Shown: positions 8,146 to 16,568 of the stretch, piece after piece | Position numbering within the stretch: position 1 is the first letter of the stretch | How the letters are laid out: every line of letters begins with the position of its first letter | Origin: Streptomyces sp. A3M-1-3 | GTDB taxonomy: Bacteria; Actinomycetota; Actinomycetes; Streptomycetales; Streptomycetaceae | Assembly: GCF_024213665.1 (NCBI RefSeq) | Contig: NZ_JANAVP010000028.1 | Span: 1-64,000, forward strand | Direction of reading: 5' to 3' | DNA length: 64,000 nt | The notes under the pieces: generated by a model | What the model was told of the DNA's origin: nothing | Database searches by the model: none | The model's input: only the letters and a program-made list of their open reading frames with translations | Position numbers and translations under genes: made by a program

Positions 8146-10365
8146 ATGCCAGAGCCGGCATCACCCACCACCGCCACCAAGCGGGGCCTTACTCCGAAGT
8201 CGATAGCGGTCTGGTCAGTCGTCGCCCTCACGGGCGCGATCGGCTGGGCCGTGCTCGCGCTCTCCCGCGGCGAGGACATCTCCGCCGCCTGGATGCTCGC
8301 GGCCGCCCTCGGCTCGTACGCGATCGCGTACCGCTTCTACTCCCGCTTCATCGCCAACCGCGTACTGAAGGTGGACAAAACGCGGGCCACCCCCGCCGAA
8401 CGCCTTGACAACGGTGTCGACTTCCACCCCACCGACCGCCGGGTGCTCTTCGGGCACCACTTCGCGGCGGTCGCGGGCGCGGGTCCGCTGGTCGGCCCGG
8501 TCCTCGCCGCCCAGATGGGCTACCTGCCGGGCACGATCTGGATCGTCGCGGGCGTCATCTTCGCCGGCGCCGTCCAGGACATGGTGACGCTCTTCTTCTC
8601 GACCCGCCGCAACGGCCGGTCGCTGGGCCAGATGGCCCGGGACGAGATAGGGCCCTTCGGCGGCGCGTCCGCACTGGTCGCTGTCTTCGCCATCATGATC
8701 ATCCTGCTGGCCGTGCTGGCACTGGTGATCGTCAACGCCCTGGCGGACTCGCCGTGGGGCGTCTTCTCCATCGGCATGACCATCCCGATCGCCCTGTTCA
8801 TGGGTGTCTACCTGCGCACACTGCGGCCGGGCAAGGTCACCGAGGTCTCCGTCATCGGCGTGGCGCTGCTGCTGCTCGCCATCGTCGCGGGCGGCTGGGT
8901 CGCCGACTCCTCGCTCGCCGACACCTTCACGCTGGAGAAGGGCACGCTCGTCATCTGGATGATCGTGTACGGATTCCTGGCCTCCGTACTGCCGGTGTGG
9001 ATGCTGCTCGCGCCGCGCGACTACCTCTCCACCTTTATGAAGGTCGGCACGATCGGGCTGCTCGCACTGGGCGTCGTGATCGCCCTGCCGACCCTGAAGA
9101 TGGACGCGGTCACCGAGTTCGCGAGCCGCGGGGACGGACCGGTCTTCGCCGGCTCGATGTTCCCCTTCGTCTTCATCACCATCGCCTGCGGTGCGCTCTC
9201 CGGCTTCCACTCCCTGGTCTCCTCGGGCACCACCCCGAAGATGATCCAGAAGGAGACCCAGGTCCGGGTGATCGGCTACGGGGCGATGCTGACCGAGTCG
9301 TTCGTCGCCATCATGGCGATGATCACGGCCTGCATCATCGACCCGGGCCTGTACTTCGCCATCAACTCCCCGGCCGGTGTCGTCGGCACGACCGTCGAGT
9401 CCGCCTCGCAGGCGGTGACGAACCTCGGGTTCACCATCTCGCCCGAGCAGCTGGCGCAGGCCGCCAAGGACGTCGACGAAGCCAGCCTGCTGTCGCGGAC
9501 CGGCGGTGCGCCGACCTTCGCGCTCGGTATGTCGGAGATCTTCTCCGCCGTGGTCGGCGGTACGGCGATGAAGGCCTTCTGGTACCACTTCGCGATCATG
9601 TTCGAGGCGCTGTTCATCCTCACCACCGTGGACGCGGGCACCCGCGTCGGGCGCTTCATGCTCCAGGACATGCTGGGCAACGTCTACAAGCCGTTCCGCC
9701 AGGTCAGCTGGAAGCCGGGCGTCTGGTTCGCCAGCGCGGTCGTCGTCGGCGGCTGGGGCTACTTCCTGTGGGTGGGCGTGCACGACCCGCTGGGCGGCAT
9801 CAACCAGCTCTTCCCGCTGTTCGGTATCGCCAACCAGCTGCTCGCCGCCGTGGCGCTCGCCGTATGTACGACGCTGCTGGTCAAGTCCGGCCGGCTGAAG
9901 TGGGCCTGGGTCACGGCGGTCCCGCTCGCCTGGGACGTGGCCGTCACGCTCACCGCGAGCTGGATGAAGATCTTCTCGGACGACACCAAGGTCGGCTTCT
10001 TCGCCCAGCGCGAGAAGTTCCAGGCGGGCATCGACGCCGACAAGGTGCTGCCGCCCGCCAAGACCATGGACGACATGCACACGGTCGTCACCAACGCCAC
10101 GGTCGACGGGGTGCTCTCAGTGCTCTTCGCCGTCCTCATCGTCGTGGTCATCGCGGACGCGGCGCGGGTCTGCTACCGGGCCATCAGCAACCCGGAGGGC
10201 GTCAAGCTGGCCGAGGTCCCGTACACCGAGTCCAAGCTCCTCGCACCGGCGAGCCTGATCGCCACGAAGGAGGAGAAGGCCGAGTTCGCGGCGGCCGGAC
10301 TCGGCCCGGACGGCGGTGTCCGCAAGGACATGGACACCGTCCCGGCGGGGACCGGCCAGGCATGA
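8146..10365 (+). CDS. cstA: CstA-family carbon-starvation peptide/pyruvate transporter
   Basis: A large polytopic inner-membrane protein of 739 residues with more than 15 hydrophobic segments. Family signatures include GHHFAAVAGAGPLVGPVLAAQ (shared with E. coli CstA and BtsT) and SGFHSLVSSGTTPKMI. CstA-family proteins import peptides or pyruvate under nutrient limitation. The ATG is preceded by GAGGGGAC. Its stop overlaps the start of the small ybdD partner (ATGA), the conserved cstA-ybdD pairing. It lies downstream of dasR on the same strand but 125 bases away, so shared transcription is uncertain. Confidence 0.94.
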   Translation: MPEPASPTTATKRGLTPKSIAVWSVVALTGAIGWAVLALSRGEDISAAWMLAAALGSYAIAYRFYSRFIANRVLKVDKTRATPAERLDNGVDFHPTDRRVLFGHHFAAVAGAGPLVGPVLAAQMGYLPGTIWIVAGVIFAGAVQDMVTLFFSTRRNGRSLGQMARDEIGPFGGASALVAVFAIMIILLAVLALVIVNALADSPWGVFSIGMTIPIALFMGVYLRTLRPGKVTEVSVIGVALLLLAIVAGGWVADSSLADTFTLEKGTLVIWMIVYGFLASVLPVWMLLAPRDYLSTFMKVGTIGLLALGVVIALPTLKMDAVTEFASRGDGPVFAGSMFPFVFITIACGALSGFHSLVSSGTTPKMIQKETQVRVIGYGAMLTESFVAIMAMITACIIDPGLYFAINSPAGVVGTTVESASQAVTNLGFTISPEQLAQAAKDVDEASLLSRTGGAPTFALGMSEIFSAVVGGTAMKAFWYHFAIMFEALFILTTVDAGTRVGRFMLQDMLGNVYKPFRQVSWKPGVWFASAVVVGGWGYFLWVGVHDPLGGINQLFPLFGIANQLLAAVALAVCTTLLVKSGRLKWAWVTAVPLAWDVAVTLTASWMKIFSDDTKVGFFAQREKFQAGIDADKVLPPAKTMDDMHTVVTNATVDGVLSVLFAVLIVVVIADAARVCYRAISNPEGVKLAEVPYTESKLLAPASLIATKEEKAEFAAAGLGPDGGVRKDMDTVPAGTGQA

Positions 10366-10577
10366 ACCCCGCGACCCTCGCGACCCGGCTCGGGCGGGCC
10401 GTGAACTGGATCCGCTGGTACGTACGCGAGGTGTCGGGCGAGGCGGTGTACGACAAGTACGTCGCCCACGCCCGGGCCTGCAATCCGGCCGCCGAGGTGA
10501 TGGACCGGCGCGAGTTCGAGCGCAGCCGTACGGACGCGCGAGAAGCTGATCCACGGGAAGGCTTCCGCTGCTGCTGA
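10362..10577 (+). CDS. YbdD/YjiX family small protein (CstA partner)
   Basis: A 71-residue protein beginning MNPATLATRL whose ATG overlaps the cstA stop, so it is translationally coupled. It contains WYVREVSGEAVYDKYVAH and ends EGFRCC, the pattern of the YbdD/YjiX (DUF466) family. Members are encoded next to cstA/btsT homologues and are thought to assist the transporter. The C-terminal Cys-Cys pair is typical of the family. No catalytic role is known. Confidence 0.9.
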   Translation: MNPATLATRLGRAVNWIRWYVREVSGEAVYDKYVAHARACNPAAEVMDRREFERSRTDAREADPREGFRCC

Positions 10578-10594
10578 GCCCCCCAGCACCGCCC

Positions 10595-10638
10595 AACGGG
10601 CCGTCGCATCCCCTCCGGGGGAAATGCGGCGGCCCGTT
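10595..10638 (+). terminator. Terminator after cstA-ybdD
   Basis: A 15-bp stem with one mismatch (10595-10609 pairs with 10624-10638) follows the ybdD stop by 17 bases. Confidence 0.8.
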
Positions 10639-10666
10639 GTCGTACCCGTGCGGCACACTTCGGTAC

Positions 10667-11164
10667 ATGGACATCACCATCCGGCAGGCCCGGGCAGAGG
10701 AGTACAAGCAGCTGGGCGAGATCACCGCGCAGGCGTATCTCGGGGACGGGCTGCTGGACTTCGGGGAGGACGACGACTACCTCCACGTCCTGCGGGACGT
10801 GGCCCGGCGGGCGGTCGGCGCGGAGGTGCTCGTCGCGGTGCACGACGGGGAGCTGCTGGGCGGGGTGACCTTCGCACCCCCCGGCAGCGCGTGGGCCGAC
10901 ATCGCGCGGGACGGCGAGGCGGAGTTCCGGATGCTGGCCGTCGCCCGCGAGGGGCGGGGGCGTGGTGCGGGCGAGGCTCTGGTGCGGGCGTGTATCGAGC
11001 GGGCACGGGCGCTCCACGGCGTCGAGCGGCTTGTCCTGTCCACGCAGCCCACCATGCTGGACGCCCACCGGATCTACGAACGGCTGGGCTTCACCCGCGC
11101 CCCGCAGCGCGATTGGGAGCCGATACCGGGCCTCCCGCTCTTCGCCTACGAGTTGGAGCTTTGA
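10667..11164 (+). CDS. GNAT-family N-acetyltransferase
   Basis: A 165-residue acyl-CoA-dependent acetyltransferase. The chosen ATG begins MDITIRQARAEEY, the usual first beta strand of a GNAT fold; a longer frame from 10637 runs back into the terminator. The acetyl-CoA pyrophosphate loop is EGRGRGAGEALV in motif A, followed by a helix, and the C-terminal part has YERLGFTRAP (motif B). The substrate is not predictable. It stands alone between the cstA terminator and a transposon remnant. Confidence 0.88.
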   Translation: MDITIRQARAEEYKQLGEITAQAYLGDGLLDFGEDDDYLHVLRDVARRAVGAEVLVAVHDGELLGGVTFAPPGSAWADIARDGEAEFRMLAVAREGRGRGAGEALVRACIERARALHGVERLVLSTQPTMLDAHRIYERLGFTRAPQRDWEPIPGLPLFAYELEL

Positions 11165-11253
11165 CCTCCTCCCCCACATGAATTGGTCGGATTCCGTCCC
11201 TGGCGTGCCGTTACCGGTGCGAGGCCCCCGGTCCGGGGGTGGACGGTGCTGTG

Positions 11254-11539
11254 TTAGGGAGCCGCCGCCCGTATGCGGCGGCCTTCGTGTTCGACGTTCT
11301 TCGCGGCGTTGTGGTCCCGGTCGTGGCGGGTGCCGCATTCGGTGCAGGTCCAGGCCCGGATGTGCAGGGGCTTGGGGGCCGTCACGGTGCCCGCATGCCG
11401 AGCACACCTGCGAGGACGGATACACCCGATCCACCTTGGTGAGAGTGCGGCCGTGCTTGACGGCCTTGTACTCCAGCATGCTCACGAACGCGGACCATCA
11501 CGCGTCGTGCACCGTCCGCTCTAGCCGCAGGTCATTGCA
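11254..11539 (-). pseudogene. Decayed C-terminal fragment of TnpB (IS200/IS605/IS607-type)
   Basis: About 95 codons of the TnpB C-terminus survive: SMLEYKAVKHGRTL, VYPSSQVCSACGHRDG, then in the next frame WTCTECGTRHDRDHNAAKN. These cover the four-Cys zinc ribbon and the third RuvC Asp region (DRDHNAAKN). There are two lesions: an in-frame TGA at 11498-11500, and one extra G in the run 11374-11378 that separates the two zinc-ribbon halves. No N-terminal half or TnpA is visible. It cannot make a working RNA-guided nuclease. It lies directly upstream of the nrd promoter. Confidence 0.85.
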
Positions 11540-11608
11540 GGCTAGAGATTCGCCTCACCTCCGGGGTGAAGCCCAGAGCACTGCGAATGGACCCGGTAGC
11601 GACCCACG

Positions 11609-11656
11609 ACACAACATGTGGGGGGTGCCTCATCGCACGGCCCCCACATGTATGCT
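11609..11656. promoter_or_regulatory. Paired NrdR boxes in the nrdABS promoter
   Basis: ACATGTGGGGG (11614-11624) and CCCCCACATGT (11641-11651) form a perfect inverted pair. The ACATGT centres are 32 bp apart, which is three helical turns. The first lies within ACACAACATGTG, resembling the NrdR consensus ACACWATATATWGTGT. Tandem 16-bp NrdR boxes spaced this way are the rule upstream of ribonucleotide reductase operons, so NrdR-ATP/dATP repression of nrdABS is expected. Confidence 0.65.
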
Positions 11657-11770
11657 CGTGCTCGCTGTCGCCGCAGGGGAATCCGGTGGAAATCCGGAAC
11701 TGTCCCGCAACGGTGCATTGGTGCGCATTCGCACACCCAGGAGTCCGAACACCTGCCGACGGCGCCTCCG
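11655..11770 (+). promoter_or_regulatory. Cobalamin (AdoCbl) riboswitch of nrdABS
   Basis: The conserved B12-aptamer core is readable: AGGGGAATCCGGTGGAAATC, then CCGGAACTGTCCCGCAACGG (11676-11715), and the B12-box-like GAGTCCGAACACCTGCCGAC (11741-11760). It sits in the roughly 260-base leader between the NrdR boxes and the nrdA GTG. In S. coelicolor this riboswitch shuts off the class Ia reductase when B12 is present, so that the B12-dependent class II enzyme is used. The expression platform 3' of 11770 was not resolved. Confidence 0.92.
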
Positions 11771-11914
11771 GTTCGACCGATCCGGAGCCGATACGTCCGG
11801 GCCTCGCGGATAGGCCGGTGGACGCTGCGTGGTGTGCTGCCCGGTGCCGGTTGCGTACGCCCGTGAGCGCCCCCGCTTCCCCGTGGCCCCGAGCCGAGCG
11901 AGGGAGAGAACCCC

Positions 11915-14311
11915 GTGACCATCGCGCCAGCCGGTCCTGCTTCAGCCCAGGTTGCCGAACAGGTTGCCGACGGACCGGGGACCGCACTGCTGCGGACCCT
12001 GACCGACCTCACCGCCGATCTGCCGGACACCGACCCCGGCAGGGTCGCCGCGGCGGCGCTGCGCGGCCGGAACGCGCGGTCGGACGAGGCCGAGCTGCGG
12101 GGCCTGGCCACCGAGGCGGCCGCGGGTCTCATCTCCGAGGACCCGGCCTACTCGCGGCTCGCGGCGCGCCTGCTGACCCTCGCGATCGCGGACGAGGCGG
12201 CCGGCCAGGGCGCGGTGTCGTTCTCCGCGTCCGTCGCGGTGGGGCACCGGGAGGGCCTGATCGCCGACCGTACGGCCGAGTTCGTCCGTACGCACGCGGA
12301 CCGGCTGGACACGCTGGTCGACATGTCGCTCGCCGACGGTGCGGACGACCGCTTCGGCTACTTCGGCCTGCGCACCCTGCACAGCCGCTACCTGCTGCGC
12401 CACCCGATCACCCGCCAGGTCATCGAGACCCCGCAGTTCTTCATGCTGCGCGTCGCGGCAGGACTGGCACAGGACGAGAGCCCGCGCTCGGTCGACGAAG
12501 TCGCCGCGCTCTACCGGCTGATGAGCCGCCTGGACTACCTCCCCTCCTCCCCCACCCTCTTCAACTCCGGCACCCGCCACCCGCAGATGTCCTCCTGCTA
12601 CCTGCTGGACTCACCGCTGGACGAACTCGACTCGATCTACGACCGCTACCACCAGGTCGCGCGGCTCTCGAAGCACGCGGGCGGCATCGGACTCTCGTAC
12701 TCCCGTATCCGCTCCCGCGGTTCGCTGATCCGCGGCACGAACGGCCACTCCAACGGCATCGTCCCGTTCCTGCGCACCCTCGACTCCTCGGTCGCGGCGG
12801 TCAACCAGGGCGGCCGGCGCAAGGGCGCGGCCTGCGTCTACCTGGAGACCTGGCACGCGGACATCGAGGAGTTCCTGGAGCTGCGCGACAACACCGGCGA
12901 AGAAGCCCGCCGTACGCACAACCTCAACCTCGCGCACTGGATCCCGGACGAGTTCATGCGCCGCGTCGAGGCCGACGCCGACTGGTCGCTGTTCTCCCCC
13001 GCCGACGTGCCCGAGCTGGTCGACCTGTGGGGCGACGAGTTCGACCGCGCCTACCGCACGGCGGAAGCCCAGGGCCTGGCCCGCACCACCGTCCCGGCCC
13101 GCCAGCTGTACGGCCGGATGATGCGTACGCTCGCCCAGACCGGCAACGGCTGGATGACCTTCAAGGACGCCTCGAACCGGACAGCCAACCAGACCGCCGA
13201 GCCCGGCAAGGTCGTCCACTCCTCGAACCTCTGCACCGAGATCCTCGAAGTGACGGACGACGGCGAGACGGCCGTCTGCAACCTGGGTTCGGTCAACCTG
13301 GGCGCGTTCGTGCTGCCTTCAGGGGAGATCGACTGGGAGCGGCTGGACGAGACCGTCCGTACCGCCGTGACCTTCCTCGACCGGGTCGTCGACATCAACT
13401 TCTACCCGACCGAGCAGGCCGGCCGCTCCAACACCAAGTGGCGCCCGGTCGGCCTGGGCGCGATGGGCCTGCAGGACGTCTTCTTCAAGCTGCGCCTGCC
13501 GTTCGACTCCGCGGAGGCGCAGGTGCTGTCCACGAAGATCGCCGAGCGCATCATGCTCGCCGCATACGAGGCGTCCTGCGACCTCGCCGAGCGCAACGGC
13601 CCCCTGCCCGCCTGGTCCCAGACCCGCGCCGCCCGCGGCGTCCTGCACCCCGACCACTACGGCGTCGAGGTCACCTGGCCGGAGCGCTGGGCCGCGCTGC
13701 GTACCCGTATCGCCGCGACCGGCATGCGCAACTCGCTCCTGCTCGCCATCGCCCCGACGGCGACCATCGCGTCGATCGCCGGCGTGTACGAGTGCATCGA
13801 GCCGCAGGTCTCCAACCTCTTCAAGCGCGAGACGCTCAGCGGTGAGTTCCTCCAGGTGAACGCCTACCTGGTGAACGACCTGAAGAAGCACGGCATCTGG
13901 GACGCCCAGACCCGCGAGGCGCTGCGCGACTCCAACGGCTCGATCGAGGGTCTGAGCTGGATCCCCCAGGAGATCCGCGCCCTCTACCGCACCGCGTGGG
14001 AGCTGCCGCAGCGCGCGCTGATCGACATGGCCGCGGCCCGGACGCCGTACCTCGACCAGAGCCAGTCGCTCAACCTCTTCCTGGCCTCGCCCACCATCGG
14101 CAAGCTCAGCTCGATGTACGCGTACGCCTGGAAGAAGGGCCTGAAGACGACGTACTACCTGCGCTCCCGCCCGGCGACCCGCATCGCCCGCGCGGCCGGC
14201 GCCGCGGCGACTGTCGCCGCACCCATCCCCGTACAGCAGACGGCTTCGCCCGACGCCGAGGCGATCGCCTGCTCCCTGGAAAACCCCGAGTCCTGCGAGG
14301 CATGCCAGTAA
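11915..14311 (+). CDS. nrdA: Class Ia ribonucleoside-diphosphate reductase, alpha subunit
   Basis: The catalytic subunit reducing NDPs to dNDPs, 798 residues. The catalytic set is present: Cys228 (in SSCYLLD), Cys440 and Glu442 (in NLCTEI), Cys455 (in AVCNLGS), plus the C-terminal shuttle pair CEACQ at the extreme end. I see no N-terminal ATP-cone motif, so dATP regulation may differ from E. coli. The GTG has GGGAGAG upstream. It is followed two bases later by nrdB. The leader carries NrdR boxes and a B12 riboswitch. Confidence 0.96.
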   Translation: MTIAPAGPASAQVAEQVADGPGTALLRTLTDLTADLPDTDPGRVAAAALRGRNARSDEAELRGLATEAAAGLISEDPAYSRLAARLLTLAIADEAAGQGAVSFSASVAVGHREGLIADRTAEFVRTHADRLDTLVDMSLADGADDRFGYFGLRTLHSRYLLRHPITRQVIETPQFFMLRVAAGLAQDESPRSVDEVAALYRLMSRLDYLPSSPTLFNSGTRHPQMSSCYLLDSPLDELDSIYDRYHQVARLSKHAGGIGLSYSRIRSRGSLIRGTNGHSNGIVPFLRTLDSSVAAVNQGGRRKGAACVYLETWHADIEEFLELRDNTGEEARRTHNLNLAHWIPDEFMRRVEADADWSLFSPADVPELVDLWGDEFDRAYRTAEAQGLARTTVPARQLYGRMMRTLAQTGNGWMTFKDASNRTANQTAEPGKVVHSSNLCTEILEVTDDGETAVCNLGSVNLGAFVLPSGEIDWERLDETVRTAVTFLDRVVDINFYPTEQAGRSNTKWRPVGLGAMGLQDVFFKLRLPFDSAEAQVLSTKIAERIMLAAYEASCDLAERNGPLPAWSQTRAARGVLHPDHYGVEVTWPERWAALRTRIAATGMRNSLLLAIAPTATIASIAGVYECIEPQVSNLFKRETLSGEFLQVNAYLVNDLKKHGIWDAQTREALRDSNGSIEGLSWIPQEIRALYRTAWELPQRALIDMAAARTPYLDQSQSLNLFLASPTIGKLSSMYAYAWKKGLKTTYYLRSRPATRIARAAGAAATVAAPIPVQQTASPDAEAIACSLENPESCEACQ

Positions 14312-14313
14312 TC

Positions 14314-15321
14314 ATGAGTGACAAGAACCTTCTCGACCCGGGCTTCGAACTGACCCTGCGTCCCATGCGCTACCCGGACTTCTACGAGCGCTACCGGGAC
14401 GCGATCAAGAACACCTGGACGGTGGAGGAGGTCGACCTCCACTCCGACGTGGCCGACCTCGCCAAACTCTCGCCGGGCGAGCAGCACATGATCGGCCGCC
14501 TGGTCGCGTTCTTCGCGACGGGCGACTCGATCGTCTCCAACAACCTGGTGCTCACGCTCTACAAGCACATCAACTCCCCCGAGGCGCGGCTCTATCTCTC
14601 CCGCCAGCTCTTCGAGGAGGCTGTGCACGTCCAGTTCTACTTGACCCTGCTGGACACGTATCTCCCGGATCCTGACGACCGGGCGGCCGCCTTCGACGCG
14701 GTGGAGGAGATCCCGTCGATCCGGGAGAAGGCCCAGTTCTGCTTCAAGTGGATGGATTCGGTCGAGAAGATCGACCGGCTGGAGACGAAGGCCGACCGCC
14801 GCCGTTTCCTGCTGAACCTCATCTGCTTCGCGGCGTGCATCGAGGGCCTGTTCTTCTACGGCGCCTTCGCATACGTGTACTGGTTCCGCTCGCGCGGCCT
14901 GCTGCACGGCCTGGCGACGGGGACGAACTGGGTCTTCCGCGACGAGACTGCCCACATGAGCTTTGCGTTCGAGGTTGTCGACACCGTTCGCAAGGAGGAG
15001 CCCGACCTCTTCGACGAGGAGCTGGAGAGGGAGATCTCCGCGATGCTGAAGGAAGCAGTCGATGCGGAGCTTCAGTTCGGCCGCGACCTCTGCGGTGACG
15101 GTCTGCCCGGCATGAACACGGACTCCATGCGACAGTACCTGGAGTGTGTGGCCGACGACCGCCTCCGACGCCTCGGCCTCGCCCCGGTCTACGGGTCCAC
15201 GAACCCGTTCTCCTTCATGGAGCTTCAGGGCGTGCAGGAGCTGACGAACTTCTTCGAACGCCGGCCTTCGGCGTACCAGGTCGCGGTCGAGGGCACGGTC
15301 GGCTTCGACGACGACTTCTGA
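14314..15321 (+). CDS. nrdB: Class Ia ribonucleoside-diphosphate reductase, beta subunit
   Basis: The radical-generating subunit, 335 residues, with a di-iron centre. The first metal helix has EEAVHVQFY: E102, H105 and Tyr109 occupy the spacing of E. coli E115-xx-H118-xxx-Y122, so the tyrosyl radical residue is conserved. The second site is RDETAHMSF. The ATG lies two bases after the nrdA stop. Its 3' end overlaps a small minus-strand frame by 97 bases. Confidence 0.96.
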   Translation: MSDKNLLDPGFELTLRPMRYPDFYERYRDAIKNTWTVEEVDLHSDVADLAKLSPGEQHMIGRLVAFFATGDSIVSNNLVLTLYKHINSPEARLYLSRQLFEEAVHVQFYLTLLDTYLPDPDDRAAAFDAVEEIPSIREKAQFCFKWMDSVEKIDRLETKADRRRFLLNLICFAACIEGLFFYGAFAYVYWFRSRGLLHGLATGTNWVFRDETAHMSFAFEVVDTVRKEEPDLFDEELEREISAMLKEAVDAELQFGRDLCGDGLPGMNTDSMRQYLECVADDRLRRLGLAPVYGSTNPFSFMELQGVQELTNFFERRPSAYQVAVEGTVGFDDDF

Positions 15322-15479
15322 GCCTGCCGGATCTCATGAGCCCGCGGGCGTACGGATCGGGCGGCGGCTGCCTTCAGCTGCCGGTCGATCCGTCGGTCGT
15401 GGAGATGCCCGATCAACGAGGGAGCGAGCAGCAGTCCGAGGACGGCGAGGACGAGGAGGTAGTTCAGGAACGTGTTCAT
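15225..15479 (-). CDS. Small membrane protein antisense to the nrdB 3' end (hypothetical)
   Basis: An 84-residue frame starting MNTFLNYLLVLAVLG at ATG 15479, with TGGAG shortly upstream. One N-terminal membrane helix (residues about 5-22) is followed by LIGHLHDRRIDRQLK and a basic tail. Similar short single-span proteins are annotated near here in other Streptomyces, as I recall, but no function is known. The last 97 bases are antisense to nrdB, so the C-terminal sequence is constrained by nrdB codons. It may be a real gene or chance. Confidence 0.5.
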   Translation of the reverse strand: MNTFLNYLLVLAVLGLLLAPSLIGHLHDRRIDRQLKAAAARSVRPRAHEIRQAQKSSSKPTVPSTATWYAEGRRSKKFVSSCTP

Positions 15480-15571
15480 GGCTCCACTGTCGTCGTCCGG
15501 GCCTGGAAAAGTCAGTGGCAGGACTGTCATGAAACGTCGAATTACTGCCAAGACAGTGGCACACTGGTGGC

Positions 15572-16540
15572 ATGCTGAAAAACGTGGCTGTGGCCGTGGC
15601 CGACGAGGTCGCCCCCTTCGAGCTCGGCGTGATCTGCGAGGTCTTCGGCCTCGACCGCAGTGATCAGGGACTGCCCGTCTACGACTTCGCGCTCTGTGCG
15701 GCGCAGCCGGGGCCGCTGAACGCGAGGTCGGGCACCTTCGGGATCTCCGTACCGTACGGACTCGACCGGCTGGAGTCGGCCGATCTCATCGCGGTGCCGG
15801 CCGAGCGGCCCCGCGAGCCGCAGGAGTACTCCGAGCCCCTGCTCGATGCCCTGCGCCGGGCCGTGGACCGCGGGGCGCGGGTGCTGAGCGTCTGCACCGG
15901 TGCCTTCACGCTCGGCGCGGCCGGGCTGCTGGACGGCCGGCCGTGTACGACCCACTGGATGCACGCCCCGGAGCTCGCCCGCCGGTACCCGCGGGCGCTG
16001 GTCGATCCGGATGTGCTGTACGTGGACGACGGCCAGGTCGTCACCTCGGCCGGGACGGCGGCGGGGATCGACGCGTGCCTGCACATCGTGCGGCAGGAGC
16101 ACGGGCCGGAGGTCGCCAACACCATCGCCCGGCGGATGGTGGTGCCGCCGCACCGGGACGGCGGTCAGGCCCAGTACATCGAGCGGCCGCTGCCGCGCAC
16201 GGCGTGCGACACGGTGGGGGACGTACTGGCGTGGATGGAGCGCCACCTGGACGCGGAGATCACCGTCGAGCAGCTGGCGGACCGGGCGCACATGTCGCCC
16301 CGGACCTTCGCCCGGCGGTTCCTGCAGGAGACGGGGACGACGCCGTACCGCTGGCTCCTGCGCCAGCGGGTGCTGCTGGCGCAGGAGTTGCTGGAGGCGA
16401 CGGACGACACGATGGACGCGATCGCCGGGCGATCGGGCTTCGGCAACGCGGCCGCGCTGCGCCACCACTTCCTGCGTACGCTCGGCACGACCCCGAACGC
16501 CTTCCGCCGTACGTTCCGCGGTACGACAGAGGCCGCCTGA
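15572..16540 (+). CDS. nrdS: GlxA-type regulator: DJ-1/PfpI domain plus AraC HTH
   Basis: A 322-residue regulator. Residues 1-175 form a DJ-1/PfpI-like class I amidotransferase fold with the elbow Cys in SVCTGAFTLG. The C-terminal 100 residues contain two AraC helix-turn-helix motifs (ITVEQLADRAHMSPRTFARR and MDAIAGRSGFGNAAALRHHF). In S. coelicolor the gene after nrdAB is nrdS, an AraC-like gene co-transcribed with them, and position and architecture match. A 250-base gap separates it from nrdB, so it may also have its own promoter. Confidence 0.85.
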   Translation: MLKNVAVAVADEVAPFELGVICEVFGLDRSDQGLPVYDFALCAAQPGPLNARSGTFGISVPYGLDRLESADLIAVPAERPREPQEYSEPLLDALRRAVDRGARVLSVCTGAFTLGAAGLLDGRPCTTHWMHAPELARRYPRALVDPDVLYVDDGQVVTSAGTAAGIDACLHIVRQEHGPEVANTIARRMVVPPHRDGGQAQYIERPLPRTACDTVGDVLAWMERHLDAEITVEQLADRAHMSPRTFARRFLQETGTTPYRWLLRQRVLLAQELLEATDDTMDAIAGRSGFGNAAALRHHFLRTLGTTPNAFRRTFRGTTEAA

Positions 16541-16568
16541 GCCGTGCCGGACCGGCACGACCGGCCGG

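Noticed and set aside
8215..10080. Long minus-strand open frame opposite cstA (621 codons) and similar long antisense frames, for example opposite nrdA, the UPF0182 gene and adnB.
   Set aside because: High GC with strong GC3 bias in the sense gene creates long stop-free antisense frames. These are His/Arg/Gly-rich with no recognisable motif or ribosome site.
11165..11253. Intact IS200/IS605 element with guide RNA downstream of TnpB.
   Set aside because: Only about 95 C-terminal codons remain, with a stop and a frameshift; no TnpA or full-length TnpB is present, and the right end was not defined.
16541..16568. GTGCCGG/CCGGCAC inverted repeat as a terminator between nrdS and the M15 gene.
   Set aside because: The loop would be one base, so a stable short hairpin is unlikely; not listed as a feature.
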